Positions 46,360-54,903 of a DNA stretch of 64,000 nt are shown one piece after another (positions within the stretch are counted from its first letter, which is position 1; each line of letters begins with the position of its first letter). Both the position numbers and the translations under genes were made by a program. Source of the DNA: Roseiarcus sp963835955 (GTDB taxonomy: Bacteria; Pseudomonadota; Alphaproteobacteria; Rhizobiales; Beijerinckiaceae); assembly GCA_963835955.1 (NCBI GenBank), contig CAWIHZ010000005.1:434001-498000 (forward strand), given 5' to 3'. The notes under the pieces are model-generated. The model saw nothing but the letters and a program-made list of their open reading frames with translations. It was not told where the DNA came from and made no database searches.

Positions 46360-46924
46360 GTGAGCAGGCGTGCCCCGCCGGTCAAGGAATATCGCCAACG
46401 ATATAGTCGCTTTGCCGGCTCATGACATCCTCGAAGCCGCCATCAGGGCCCGCCGACCCGTTTCAAGCGTCCAGGGACCGTGCCGGTCTGCGGCCTCGAT
46501 CGGGACAGTCGACCACAATAAATCCGGGCCTCATCGACTCGTCATGCCGCAAAGTCAGCGCGAATCGTCTTTGTTGCGAATCGTCCGGCGGTGGGAATGA
46601 AATCGATGCGGCGATGATTCGCGGCGGTTTCGTGTTCACGTAAGCTTGATTTTGTCAAGAGAAGAACCGACGTTTTTTGTGTACATGCAGCATCAATCGC
46701 GCCGTGGACGTTGAGTATTCGAGCGGAGTCGGCCGCCGCCCTAGTTAAAAACACCGCAGTTCATCTTGTGCCATGTTTTCGATTGGGGTATAGGGTTATT
46801 TGTCCAAGTCGCCAAACGGCGGCAAAGAAACATGTAGCTCGTCGGGGTCGGACGGGCAGGATGGCTCTGGCGCCGATTGTCGCCTGGCGGTCATTCGAGA
46901 CTTGCTTTTGGAGTAGTGACAACT
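46360..46924. other. Long intergenic region upstream of mucR
   Basis: This 565-bp gap lies between divergent genes. The part 46620-46810 is richer in A and T than its surroundings (for example TTGATTTTGTCAAGAG and TAGTTAAAAACACC). MucR-type regulators bind AT-rich promoter DNA including their own, so regulatory sites are plausible; I see no gene. Confidence 0.5.
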
Positions 46925-47332
46925 ATGGCTGAATCCAACAACCACATAGAACTCGCCGCGGAAATCGTCTCGGCTTATGTGTCGAACAATTCCGTGCCGT
47001 CAAGCGAACTACCTGCGCTTCTCAGTGACGTTCACGCCGCGATCGTGCGCGTCTCGACAGGCGCGCAGCCCATCGTCGTCGAACCGGCGAAGCCGGCGGT
47101 CCCGCCGAAGAAGTCGATTACCAGCGATTACATCATTTGCCTGGAGGACGGCCGCAAGTTCAAGTCGTTGAAGCGGCATCTGCGGACCCAATACAACCTT
47201 TCCCCCGAAGAGTACCGGGAGAAATGGGGTCTTGCGTCTGATTACCCGATGGTCGCGCCCGCTTACGCCAAGGCGCGCTCGGCCCTCGCCAAGCAGATGG
47301 GCCTGGGTCAGCAGCGTCGCCGCCGGAAATAG
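46925..47332 (+). CDS. mucR: MucR/Ros-family transcriptional regulator
   Basis: The 135-residue protein has an N-terminal oligomerisation part (AAEIVSAYVSNNSVPSSELPALL) and the Ros/MucR DNA-binding zinc-finger region DYIICLEDGRKFKSLKRHL followed by RTQYNLSPEEYREKWGLASDYP. Members act as global, H-NS-like regulators of surface polysaccharide, motility and symbiosis genes in rhizobia. The ATG at 46925 matches the usual MAES/MSE start. Confidence 0.94.
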   Translation: MAESNNHIELAAEIVSAYVSNNSVPSSELPALLSDVHAAIVRVSTGAQPIVVEPAKPAVPPKKSITSDYIICLEDGRKFKSLKRHLRTQYNLSPEEYREKWGLASDYPMVAPAYAKARSALAKQMGLGQQRRRRK

Positions 47333-47508
47333 GGCAGTCCGCGAACTTTCGACGGCGGAAGTCCCGAAGTTGGAAGTCGTGAAGGCGAGAGTTCTTGCGG
47401 AATCGAAGTCTTGGGGGGCGCTCGTTCGCGTCGGCAAGCGGCGTGCGCGAGCCGAGGCCGAATGTGTCTCTTGCCGCGCGCGGGCCGATTTGCGGCCGGC
47501 CGCAGTCT

Positions 47509-48138
47509 TTACTTGGTGCCGAACATCCGATCGCCGGCGTCGCCCAATCCGGGGACAATATAGCCATGGTCATTGAGTCGTTCGTCGATGGCGGCGGTCC
47601 AGACCTGAACATCGGGGTGAGCCTTGGTCAGCCGCTCGATCCCCTCGGGCGCGGCCAGCAGGCAGACGAAGCGGATGTCCTTCGCCCCCCGCCGCTTGAG
47701 GCGGTCGATCGCCGCGACGGCGGAATTGGCGGTGGCGAGCATAGGATCCATCACGATCACGAGTTGGTCGGCGATGTCTAGAGGCGCCTTGAAATAGTAT
47801 TCCACCGCCTCCAGCGTCTGGGGATCGCGATAGAGCCCGATATGGGCGACGCGAGCGCTCGGGACCAGATTGAGCATGCCGTCGAGAAATCCGACGCCGG
47901 CACGTAATATCGGCGCGAAAACGAGCTTCTTGCCCGCAATCGTGGGCTGGACCGTTTTGGCGAGCGGCGTTTCGACCTCGATCATTTCGAGCGGCAGATC
48001 TCGAGTCACCTCGTAGGCCAGCAGCATCCCGATCTCGTTGAGGAGTTGCCGGAATCCCTTGGTCGAGACCGTCTTGTCGCGCATCAGCGTCAATTTGTGC
48101 TGCACCAGGGGGTGGCTGACGACGCGTACGTTCGACAT
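47509..48138 (-). CDS. upp: Uracil phosphoribosyltransferase
   Basis: The 209-residue enzyme makes UMP from uracil and PRPP. It shows HPLVQHKLTLMRDKTVST, PILRAGVGFLDGML, the PRPP-loop region VMDPMLATANSAVAAID and the C-terminal uracil-binding GYIVPGLGDAGDRMFGTK. The loop reads ATANSA, where many relatives have ATGGSA. Confidence 0.96.
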   Translation of the reverse strand: MSNVRVVSHPLVQHKLTLMRDKTVSTKGFRQLLNEIGMLLAYEVTRDLPLEMIEVETPLAKTVQPTIAGKKLVFAPILRAGVGFLDGMLNLVPSARVAHIGLYRDPQTLEAVEYYFKAPLDIADQLVIVMDPMLATANSAVAAIDRLKRRGAKDIRFVCLLAAPEGIERLTKAHPDVQVWTAAIDERLNDHGYIVPGLGDAGDRMFGTK

Positions 48139-48303
48139 GGACTTGAAGCTCCGGACCCCTTCGATCGGCCTTCAAGTGTAGACGAAGTCGCGCCGGCCTG
48201 GGTCCGAGCGCGCGCTCCGTCCCCAGTTTTGTTGGGGACGCTCCCAAACGGCGGCCTCAGCGTCTCTCCGCGACCGGAGGCTATTGACGGGGGCGAGACG
48301 AGA

Positions 48304-48915
48304 ATGTCAGGTGACTGGCCCATGGCTTCCTCGACGTCGCGCCCGATCAGCCGCAACTGGTCCCTGCCGAACATCCTGACCTATGCTCGGGTGGCGGCGG
48401 TTCCGCTCGTCGCCGGCTTCCTGTTCTGGCCCGACGAGCCCTGGGCGCGGTGGACGGCGCTGGCGATCTTCATCGCCGCCGCGGTCACCGATTTTTTCGA
48501 CGGCTATCTCGCGCGCGCCTGGTCGCAGCAATCCTCGCTCGGGCGGATGCTGGACCCGATCGCCGACAAGCTTCTCGTCTCCTCGGTCATCCTGATGCTG
48601 GCCGCCGACCAGACGATCGGGGGCGCGACGCTCCTGGCCGGGCTCGTCATTCTGTGCCGCGAAATCCTGGTTTCGGGCTTGCGCGAATATTTGGCTGAGC
48701 TCCGGGTCCCCGTGCCTGTAACCAAGGTCGCCAAGTGGAAAACCACAGTTCAGCTGGTCGCGCTCGGGTTCCTGATCGCGGGTCCGGCGGGAGAAGCCGC
48801 CGCGCCGGGCTCGGTTCAGACCGGCATTGTGCTTTTGTGGATTGCCGCGATCCTCACGCTCTACACCGGCTGGGATTATATGAAGGCGAGCTACGACCAC
48901 GTCGGGAGCGACTAA
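48304..48915 (+). CDS. pgsA: CDP-diacylglycerol-glycerol-3-phosphate 3-phosphatidyltransferase
   Basis: The 203-residue membrane enzyme makes phosphatidylglycerol phosphate. It begins LPNILTYARVAAVPL and has the CDP-alcohol motif TDFFDGYLARAWSQQSSLG followed by RMLDPIADKLLV. I chose the ATG at 48304; another Met six codons later is possible. It runs with moaD and moaE, a common arrangement in Hyphomicrobiales (uvrC-pgsA-moaD-moaE). Confidence 0.94.
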   Translation: MSGDWPMASSTSRPISRNWSLPNILTYARVAAVPLVAGFLFWPDEPWARWTALAIFIAAAVTDFFDGYLARAWSQQSSLGRMLDPIADKLLVSSVILMLAADQTIGGATLLAGLVILCREILVSGLREYLAELRVPVPVTKVAKWKTTVQLVALGFLIAGPAGEAAAPGSVQTGIVLLWIAAILTLYTGWDYMKASYDHVGSD

Positions 48916-48923
48916 GGCTTAAG

Positions 48924-49175
48924 ATGAAAGCGGTCTATTTCGCCTGGGTGCGCGAACGCGTCGGCAAGGCCGAGGAAGAGCTCAACCCGCCGGCGACGGT
49001 GGCGACGGTCGGCGATTTGATGACTTGGCTGTCGGGCCAGGGCGAAGGTTACGCCCACGCCTTCGACCGGCCTTTGGCTGTGCGGGCCGCGCTCGACCGG
49101 GTCCATGCGCGGCGCGACGCTGCGATCGCCGGCGCCAAGGAAGTCGCGTTCTTTCCGCCGATGACGGGCGGTTGA
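48924..49175 (+). CDS. moaD: Molybdopterin synthase small subunit
   Basis: The 83-residue ubiquitin-like sulfur carrier ends in MTGG; the terminal Gly-Gly is thiocarboxylated and donates sulfur to precursor Z. The core has VYFAWVRERVGKAEEEL and ATVGDLMTWL. It lies between pgsA and moaE, 4 bp before moaE. Confidence 0.93.
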   Translation: MKAVYFAWVRERVGKAEEELNPPATVATVGDLMTWLSGQGEGYAHAFDRPLAVRAALDRVHARRDAAIAGAKEVAFFPPMTGG

Positions 49176-49179
49176 TCCG

Positions 49180-49641
49180 ATGGCGACGATCCGGGTGCAG
49201 CGCGAGGACTTCGACGCCGGCGCGGAGGCGGAAGCGCTCGCCGGCGGCCGCGGCGACGTCGGCGCGGTGGTGATTTTCGTCGGCTATTGCCGCGACGAAG
49301 GCGGTCGGCTCGCGGCGCTGGAGCTCGAACATTATCCCGGCATGGCCGAGGAGGAGATCGCGCGCGTGATCGGCGAGGCCGAACGGCGATGGCCGCTCAA
49401 GGGCGCGACGGTGATCCACCGCAGCGGGCGCATTGCGCCGGGCGAGCGGATCGTGCTGGCCGCCGTCGCGGCCGAGCATCGCGCGCCCGCGTTCGCAGCG
49501 GCCGAGATGCTGATGGATTTTCTCAAGACGCGGGCGCCGTTCTGGAAACGGGCGATCCGCGCCGACAGCGGGGTCGACGGGTGGGTCGAGGCCAAAGGCG
49601 AAGACGACCGGTCGGCGGCGCGTTGGAGCGCCGCCGACTGA
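49180..49641 (+). CDS. moaE: Molybdopterin synthase large subunit
   Basis: The 153-residue catalytic subunit has VIFVGYCRDEGG followed by LELEHYPGMAEEEI, and VIHRSGRIAPGERIVLAAV then DFLKTRAPFWKR with the active-site Lys. The usual FVGxVR reads FVGYCR. With MoaD it makes molybdopterin, used by the molybdoenzyme encoded at 52162. Confidence 0.94.
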   Translation: MATIRVQREDFDAGAEAEALAGGRGDVGAVVIFVGYCRDEGGRLAALELEHYPGMAEEEIARVIGEAERRWPLKGATVIHRSGRIAPGERIVLAAVAAEHRAPAFAAAEMLMDFLKTRAPFWKRAIRADSGVDGWVEAKGEDDRSAARWSAAD

Positions 49642-49649
49642 TCGCGGCG

Positions 49650-49901
49650 TCAGGTCTTGGCGACGACCGCGTGGTAGACCCACAGCACCACGATGGCGCC
49701 GATGACCGCGATGATGATGCTGCCGATGTTGACGCCGGTGACGCCGCCGATGTGCACAAGGCTGGCGAGGAAGCCGCCGACGATCGCGCCGACGATTCCG
49801 AGCACAATGTCCATAACCAGGCCCGAGCCGGTCTTGTTGACGATCTTGCTCGCGATAAAGCCGGCGATCAAACCTAAAATAATCCAGCTGAGTATGCCCA
49901 T
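49650..49901 (-). CDS. GlsB/YeaQ/YmgE-family stress membrane protein
   Basis: The 83-residue protein is almost wholly hydrophobic with three membrane segments and starts MGILSWIILGLIAGFIASKI, the family signature. These transglycosylase-associated proteins rise during stress, but their function is not settled. Confidence 0.9.
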   Translation of the reverse strand: MGILSWIILGLIAGFIASKIVNKTGSGLVMDIVLGIVGAIVGGFLASLVHIGGVTGVNIGSIIIAVIGAIVVLWVYHAVVAKT

Positions 49902-50121
49902 ATCCAAGCCTCCTTGCGCGGGCCGCCCCCCAAAAGAAGACACGCTGCGTCGCTTCTGCGGGCCGCAGCGGCAAGGGCAACGCCGAGCCGGATTGTTGCG
50001 GTATGGACGAGGAAAACGCAAGACGGTAAGCTGCATCGTCCCATCTTCGCCGGGCTGCGCGGGGCGCGGGCCGCTCTAGGCGCGCGGGAAGGGCGATCGT
50101 TTCACCAAGGAGGACGCTGTC

Positions 50122-50556
50122 ATGGGAATGTTTGACGACGCATTGAAGAACGCGGTGCCCGGCGGCAATCTGGCGACGCCGATCGCGGTCGCGGCCGGCG
50201 CGCTTATTCTGGGCAAGATTTTCGGCGGGAAATCGGCGGCTCCGGCCGCGCCGGCGCCGTCGTCGGACGCACCCGCCGGCAGCCTCGTTGGCGGTCTCAG
50301 CGAGCTGATCGGCAAGCTCACCGCCGGCGGCGCCGCGCCGCAGGTCAATTCCTGGGTCGGCAGCGGGGCGAACCAGCCCATCCAGCCGGGCCAACTCGGT
50401 TCGGCGCTCGGCCAGCAGACGATCAACGACCTGTCGGCGCACTCGGGCATGAGCAAGGAGGAATTGCTGAACCAGCTGGCGATCGTGCTGCCTCAGCTGA
50501 TCAACCATTTGACCCCCAATGGGCGGGTGCCCACGGTGGCAGATCTCGAGCGGTAG
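50122..50556 (+). CDS. YidB/DUF937-family protein
   Basis: The 144-residue protein begins MGMFDDALKNAVPGGNL and ends with SGMSKEELLNQLAIVLPQLINHLTPNGRVP, the helical YidB-like region. Between them is a Gly/Ala-rich segment with VNSWVGSGANQPIQPGQL. Function unknown. The start follows CAAGGAGGA. Confidence 0.85.
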   Translation: MGMFDDALKNAVPGGNLATPIAVAAGALILGKIFGGKSAAPAAPAPSSDAPAGSLVGGLSELIGKLTAGGAAPQVNSWVGSGANQPIQPGQLGSALGQQTINDLSAHSGMSKEELLNQLAIVLPQLINHLTPNGRVPTVADLER

Positions 50557-50575
50557 AGTTCACTTCCGCCAAGCG

Positions 50576-51808
50576 TCATTCCGCCGCGCGACGACCCGGC
50601 AAATCGGCCTTGTCGAGCGCCTGGCCCAAGTCCTCGATCAGATCGTCCGCATCCTCGAGGCCGACCGACAGTCGGAGCAAACCGGGCCCAATTCCGAGCG
50701 CCGCCCGCTGCTCCGGTTTCAGGCGCTGGTGAGTCGTCGTCTCCGGGTGGGTGACGAGGCTCTTGGCGTCGCCCAGATTGTTCGAGATGCCGATGACGGT
50801 GAGCGCATTGGCCATCCGGAACGCTCCGGCCTTGCCGCCGGCGACCTCGAAAGCGAGCAGCGTGCCGCCGCCGCTCATCTGGCGCCTGGCGAGGTCCGCC
50901 TGCGGGTGATCGGCGCGGCCGGGATAGAGTGTGCGGACGATCGCCGGATGCGAGCTGAGGAAGTCTGCGATCCGTTCGGCCGAGCGCGTCTGCGCCGCGA
51001 CCCGCACCGGGAGCGTCTCCAGCGACTTCAGCAGCGTCCAGGCGTTGAACGGCGACAGGCAGGGGCCGGTCTGGCGCAGGAAATTGTGGATATGGTCGGC
51101 GATGAACTTCTCGCTCGCAAGAATGATTCCGCCGAGCACGCGGCCCTGCCCGTCGATGTGCTTGGTCGCCGAATAGACGACGCAGTCCGCGCCGAGTTTC
51201 AGCGGATGCTGATAGAGGGGCGTCGCGAACACATTGTCGACGACCAGGGTCGCGCCCTGGCCATGCATGATCTCGGCGACGGCGGCGATGTCGATGATCT
51301 GCAAAGTCGGGTTGGTCGGCGATTCGAGGAACGCGGTTTTGGTGTTCGGGCGCATGGCCGCGCGCCAGGCGTCGAGGTCCCACCCCTCGACCAGCGTCGA
51401 AGCGACGCCGAAACGCGGCAGCAGCTCCTCGACCACATAGAGGCACGAGCCGAACAGGGCCCGCGCGGCGACGACATGGTCGCCCGCCTTGAGCTGGCCC
51501 ATCAAGGCCGCGGTGACCGCCGCCATGCCGCTCGCGGTCGCACGCGAGGCCTCGGCGCCTTCGATGAGCGCCATCCGCCGCTCGAACATCGCAACCGTCG
51601 GATTGGCGAAGCGCGAATAGATGTATCCGCCCGGGTCGTCGCCCTTGAAGCGCGCCTCCGCGATCTCCATCGTGTCGTAGAGATAGCCTTGGGTGAGAAA
51701 CAGCGCCTCCGACGTCTCCTCGAACCGCGAGCGCAGGGAGCCGCCATGAATGAGTTGGGTCGCGGGACGAAGCGTCCTGGGATCGCGGGATTTGCGCGGG
51801 GTCGTCAT
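50576..51808 (-). CDS. metZ: O-succinylhomoserine sulfhydrylase
   Basis: The 410-residue PLP enzyme of the Cys/Met metabolism family makes homocysteine from an activated homoserine and sulfide. It shows YIYSRFANPTVAMFERRMA, VVDNVFATPLYQHPL and the PLP Lys in VVYSATKHIDGQGR. The ATG at 51808 gives the usual N-terminus (MTTPRKSRDP). A SAM-II riboswitch lies in its leader, which supports a role in methionine supply. Confidence 0.92.
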   Translation of the reverse strand: MTTPRKSRDPRTLRPATQLIHGGSLRSRFEETSEALFLTQGYLYDTMEIAEARFKGDDPGGYIYSRFANPTVAMFERRMALIEGAEASRATASGMAAVTAALMGQLKAGDHVVAARALFGSCLYVVEELLPRFGVASTLVEGWDLDAWRAAMRPNTKTAFLESPTNPTLQIIDIAAVAEIMHGQGATLVVDNVFATPLYQHPLKLGADCVVYSATKHIDGQGRVLGGIILASEKFIADHIHNFLRQTGPCLSPFNAWTLLKSLETLPVRVAAQTRSAERIADFLSSHPAIVRTLYPGRADHPQADLARRQMSGGGTLLAFEVAGGKAGAFRMANALTVIGISNNLGDAKSLVTHPETTTHQRLKPEQRAALGIGPGLLRLSVGLEDADDLIEDLGQALDKADLPGRRAAE

Positions 51809-51869
51809 GCTTCGCGTCCTCTTGACGGCGCCGGGCGCCGAAGGCTTCAAGACGAGGCCAAGTTTGCGA

Positions 51870-51936
51870 GGAGCCCCGATCTTTTAGCCCAATGTTTAAC
51901 GTGGCGGCAAGCCGACCGGCTCAAATGACCACGACC
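51870..51936 (-). promoter_or_regulatory. SAM-II riboswitch
   Basis: On the minus strand, upstream of metZ, the leader reads GTGGTCATTTGAGCCGG, then GGCTTGCCGCCACGTTAAAC, then GGGCTAAAAGATCGG. These are the conserved stem, loop and pseudoknot pieces of SAM-II (metA motif) aptamers in alphaproteobacteria: TGATTTG, the CTTGC...CCACGTTAAA block and GCTAAAAG. SAM binding is expected to hide the ribosome binding site region and lower metZ translation. Confidence 0.88.
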
Positions 51937-52161
51937 AAAATGCGATAGACCCTGCGGCGTCCCGGCGTCAAGCGGTCGCGCAAGTTCCGCCCATGGCTGC
52001 GCTGCTCCTGCTTCTTTCCGAAGGCTCGGCCCTCGCGCCGCGACAAAAACCGCATTGCGTTTGATGTTATGCCGGGTTGCGTGCAATCCTGGACGCGGCT
52101 GAACATGTCGCCGCGCCCGGCCGGCGTTTCGATGCGGGCGGGAGAGATTGTCGGAGGCCCA

Positions 52162-54249
52162 ATGAACGCAGTTCCGGGCGTCGCAAGGCGGCCGTCGGTA
52201 TGTCCGCATGATTGCCCGTCGGTTTGCGCGCTCGACGTCGAGGTGATCGACGGCGAACGCATCGGCCGCATTCATGGCGCGAAGGATCAGAGTTACACCG
52301 CGGGCGTCGTCTGCGCCAAGGTCGCGCGTTACGCCGAGCGCATCCACCATCCCGATCGTCTGACAAAGCCTCTGCGTCGCGTCGGACCAAAAGGGTCGGG
52401 CAAGTTCGCGTCCGTCAGCTGGGACGACGCGCTCGACCTGGTGGCCGAGAATTTTCTGAAGGTCGAGCGCGAGCTTGGACCCGAAGGCGTCTGGCCCTAT
52501 TTCTATGCCGGCACCATGGGCCTCGTCATGCGCGACGGCATCGAGCGCCTGACCCACGCCAAGCGCTATTCGCGCTTCTACGGATCGATCTGCGTCGCAA
52601 TCGCGTGGCCCGGCTATGTCGCGGGAACGGGCAAGCTCATGGGCGCCGATCCGCGCGAAATGGCCAAGTCCGATTGCGTGGTGATCTGGGGCACCAACGC
52701 CGCCGTCACCCAGGTCAATGTTATGACCCACGCGATTCGCGCGCGCAAAGAGCGCGGCGCCAAGATCGTCGCCGTCGACATCTATGACACCGAGACGATG
52801 CGGCAGGCCGATCTCGCGCTTCGCCTCAGGCCGGGCGCGGACGGCGCGCTCGCCTGCGCGGTGATGCATGTGCTGTTTCGCGATCGCCTCGCCGACCGGG
52901 CCTACCTCGAGCGCTATACCGACGCGCCGGCCGAGCTCGAGACCCATCTTCGAACTCGCGACCCTCAATGGGCGAGCGCGATCACCGGACTCGCCGTCGC
53001 CGAGATCGAGGAATTCGCGGCGCTGATCGGGCGGACGAAGCGCACGTTCTTCCGCCTCGGCTACGGCTTCTCGCGCCAGCGCAACGGCGCGGCCAACATG
53101 CATGCGGCGCTTTGCATTCCGGCGGTCACCGGCGCCTGGGCGCATGAGGGCGGCGGAGCCTTCCACAGCAACAGCGGAATCTATGAGCTTCGCAAGACGA
53201 TGATCGAGGGTCTGGACCTCCGCGACCCGAGCGTGCGCTGCCTCGACCAGTCGCGCGTCGGGGCGATCCTGACCGGCGAAAAGGAGGCGCTGAAGAACGG
53301 CCCGCCTGTGAAGGCGATGCTGATCCAGAACACCAACCCGCTGGCGGTGGCGCCGAATCAGCACAAGGTCAGGCGCGGGTTTGCGCGCGAGGATCTGTTC
53401 GTTTGCGTCCATGAGCAGTTCATGACCGACACCGCGCGCAGCGCCGATATCGTGCTGCCGGCGACGATGTTCCTGGAGCACGACGACATCTATACCGGCG
53501 GCGGCCATCAGCACCTGCAGTTCGCGCCCAAGGCGGTCGAGCCGCCGGAAGGCTGCCGCTCCAACCACGAGGTGATCGTCGCGCTCGCGTCGAGGCTCGG
53601 CGCCGAGCATCCGGCGTTTTCCATGTCGCCGCGAGAAATCATCGACTGGACGCTTCGCCAATCGGGCTATGGCGACTTGGCCGCGCTCGAAGCGCGACAT
53701 TGGCTCGATTTGCAGCCGCCGTTCGAAAAAGCGCATTTCCTCGAGGGTTTCGGCTTTCCGGACGGAAAGTTCCATTTCAAGGCCGACTGGGCGAGCGCTC
53801 CTTACGCCAATGACGGGCCGCGCGGGGCGTGGCGCGACATGCCGGTTCTTCCCGACCACTGGCCAGTCAACGAAGAGGCGGATGAGGAGCGCCCGTTCAA
53901 GCTCGCGACTTCGCCCGCCCGCAATTTCCTCAATTCGAGCTTTACCGAGACCGCGACCTCGCGCGCGCGCGAGCGGCGTCCGGAAGTTCTCGTCAACCCG
54001 ACCGACGCAGCCAGGCTCGGCCTCGCGGACTCAGACGTGGTCGAACTTGGCAACGAACGCGGACGAACCCGCCTGCATGCGCGGCTCAGCGAAAGCGTGC
54101 GGCCGGGCCTCCTGGTCAGCGAAGGCGTGTGGCCGCCGTCGGCCTTTCTCGATGGCTGGGGAATCAACGCGCTCGTCGGCGACGACAGCGTGGCGCCGTT
54201 CGGCGGCGCCGCGTTTCACGACGTAAGAGTTTGGGCGCGGCGCGCCTGA
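52162..54249 (+). CDS. Molybdopterin oxidoreductase (DMSO-reductase family)
   Basis: The 695-residue protein has an N-terminal Fe-S binding segment CPHDCPSVCALDV with a fourth Cys in GVVCAKV, then molybdopterin-binding domains (VVIWGTNAAVTQVN, IQNTNPLAVAPNQ) and a C-terminal barrel (FLNSSFTETA, VNPTDAARLGL). There is no Tat or Sec signal, so it is likely cytoplasmic. The ATG at 52162 follows GGAGGC. The substrate is unknown; no partner Fe-S or membrane subunit is adjacent. moaDE nearby supply the cofactor. Confidence 0.87.
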   Translation: MNAVPGVARRPSVCPHDCPSVCALDVEVIDGERIGRIHGAKDQSYTAGVVCAKVARYAERIHHPDRLTKPLRRVGPKGSGKFASVSWDDALDLVAENFLKVERELGPEGVWPYFYAGTMGLVMRDGIERLTHAKRYSRFYGSICVAIAWPGYVAGTGKLMGADPREMAKSDCVVIWGTNAAVTQVNVMTHAIRARKERGAKIVAVDIYDTETMRQADLALRLRPGADGALACAVMHVLFRDRLADRAYLERYTDAPAELETHLRTRDPQWASAITGLAVAEIEEFAALIGRTKRTFFRLGYGFSRQRNGAANMHAALCIPAVTGAWAHEGGGAFHSNSGIYELRKTMIEGLDLRDPSVRCLDQSRVGAILTGEKEALKNGPPVKAMLIQNTNPLAVAPNQHKVRRGFAREDLFVCVHEQFMTDTARSADIVLPATMFLEHDDIYTGGGHQHLQFAPKAVEPPEGCRSNHEVIVALASRLGAEHPAFSMSPREIIDWTLRQSGYGDLAALEARHWLDLQPPFEKAHFLEGFGFPDGKFHFKADWASAPYANDGPRGAWRDMPVLPDHWPVNEEADEERPFKLATSPARNFLNSSFTETATSRARERRPEVLVNPTDAARLGLADSDVVELGNERGRTRLHARLSESVRPGLLVSEGVWPPSAFLDGWGINALVGDDSVAPFGGAAFHDVRVWARRA

Positions 54250-54345
54250 GACTTAAGCGGCGCCCGCTCTTTATTTGCCCGGACCGGCGGGATATAGGGT
54301 CAGCCAAAATTGACGGACCCATACTTCCCACCCGAGCCAACGCCA

Positions 54346-54849
54346 ATGAAGAAGCCGTCCGGCCCACGAACCGACGAGTCTATGCGAAGCCTCGTCGATA
54401 TCGCCGCGATCGACCAGCTCGCCAAGATCATAACCAAACACGATCTCAGCGAAGTCGAAATCGACCTCGGCGAGTTGCACGTGCGGCTGGCGCGGGAGCG
54501 GGCGCCGGCGGGTCAGGCGATCGTCGCCGGGGCTCCGGCGCAAGCCGCGCCGATCGCAGCCGCGCCTGTCGAGAAGGACGCGGCCGCGGCGGCCGAACCG
54601 CCCGAGGTCGAGATCGCCGGAGCGGTGAAGTCGCCGATGGTCGGCACCGCCTATCTGCGCCAGACCCCGGAATCAAAGCCGTTCGTCGAAGTGGGATCGG
54701 TGGTGAAAGCCGGCGACAAGCTGATGCTGGTGGAGGCGATGAAGACGTTCAACGACATCGTCGCGCCGAGCGCGGGACGGGTCGCCGACATCCTGGTCGC
54801 CGACGGCTCGCCGGTCGAATATGGCCAGCCGTTGATGGTCATCGAGTGA
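54346..54849 (+). CDS. accB: Biotin carboxyl carrier protein of acetyl-CoA carboxylase
   Basis: The 167-residue protein has an N-terminal helical part (IDQLAKIITKHDLSEVEI), an Ala/Pro linker and the biotinyl domain with PMVGTAYLRQTPESKPFVEVG in parts and the biotinylated Lys in VEAMKTFN. It forms an operon with accC and carries the carboxyl group for malonyl-CoA synthesis. I chose the ATG at 54346; an upstream TTG is less likely. Confidence 0.95.
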   Translation: MKKPSGPRTDESMRSLVDIAAIDQLAKIITKHDLSEVEIDLGELHVRLARERAPAGQAIVAGAPAQAAPIAAAPVEKDAAAAAEPPEVEIAGAVKSPMVGTAYLRQTPESKPFVEVGSVVKAGDKLMLVEAMKTFNDIVAPSAGRVADILVADGSPVEYGQPLMVIE

Positions 54850-54903
54850 TCGGGATGGTCACGCGCGCCGCGGACAAGTCGCAAGCGCCGGGAAGGCGCA
54901 TCG

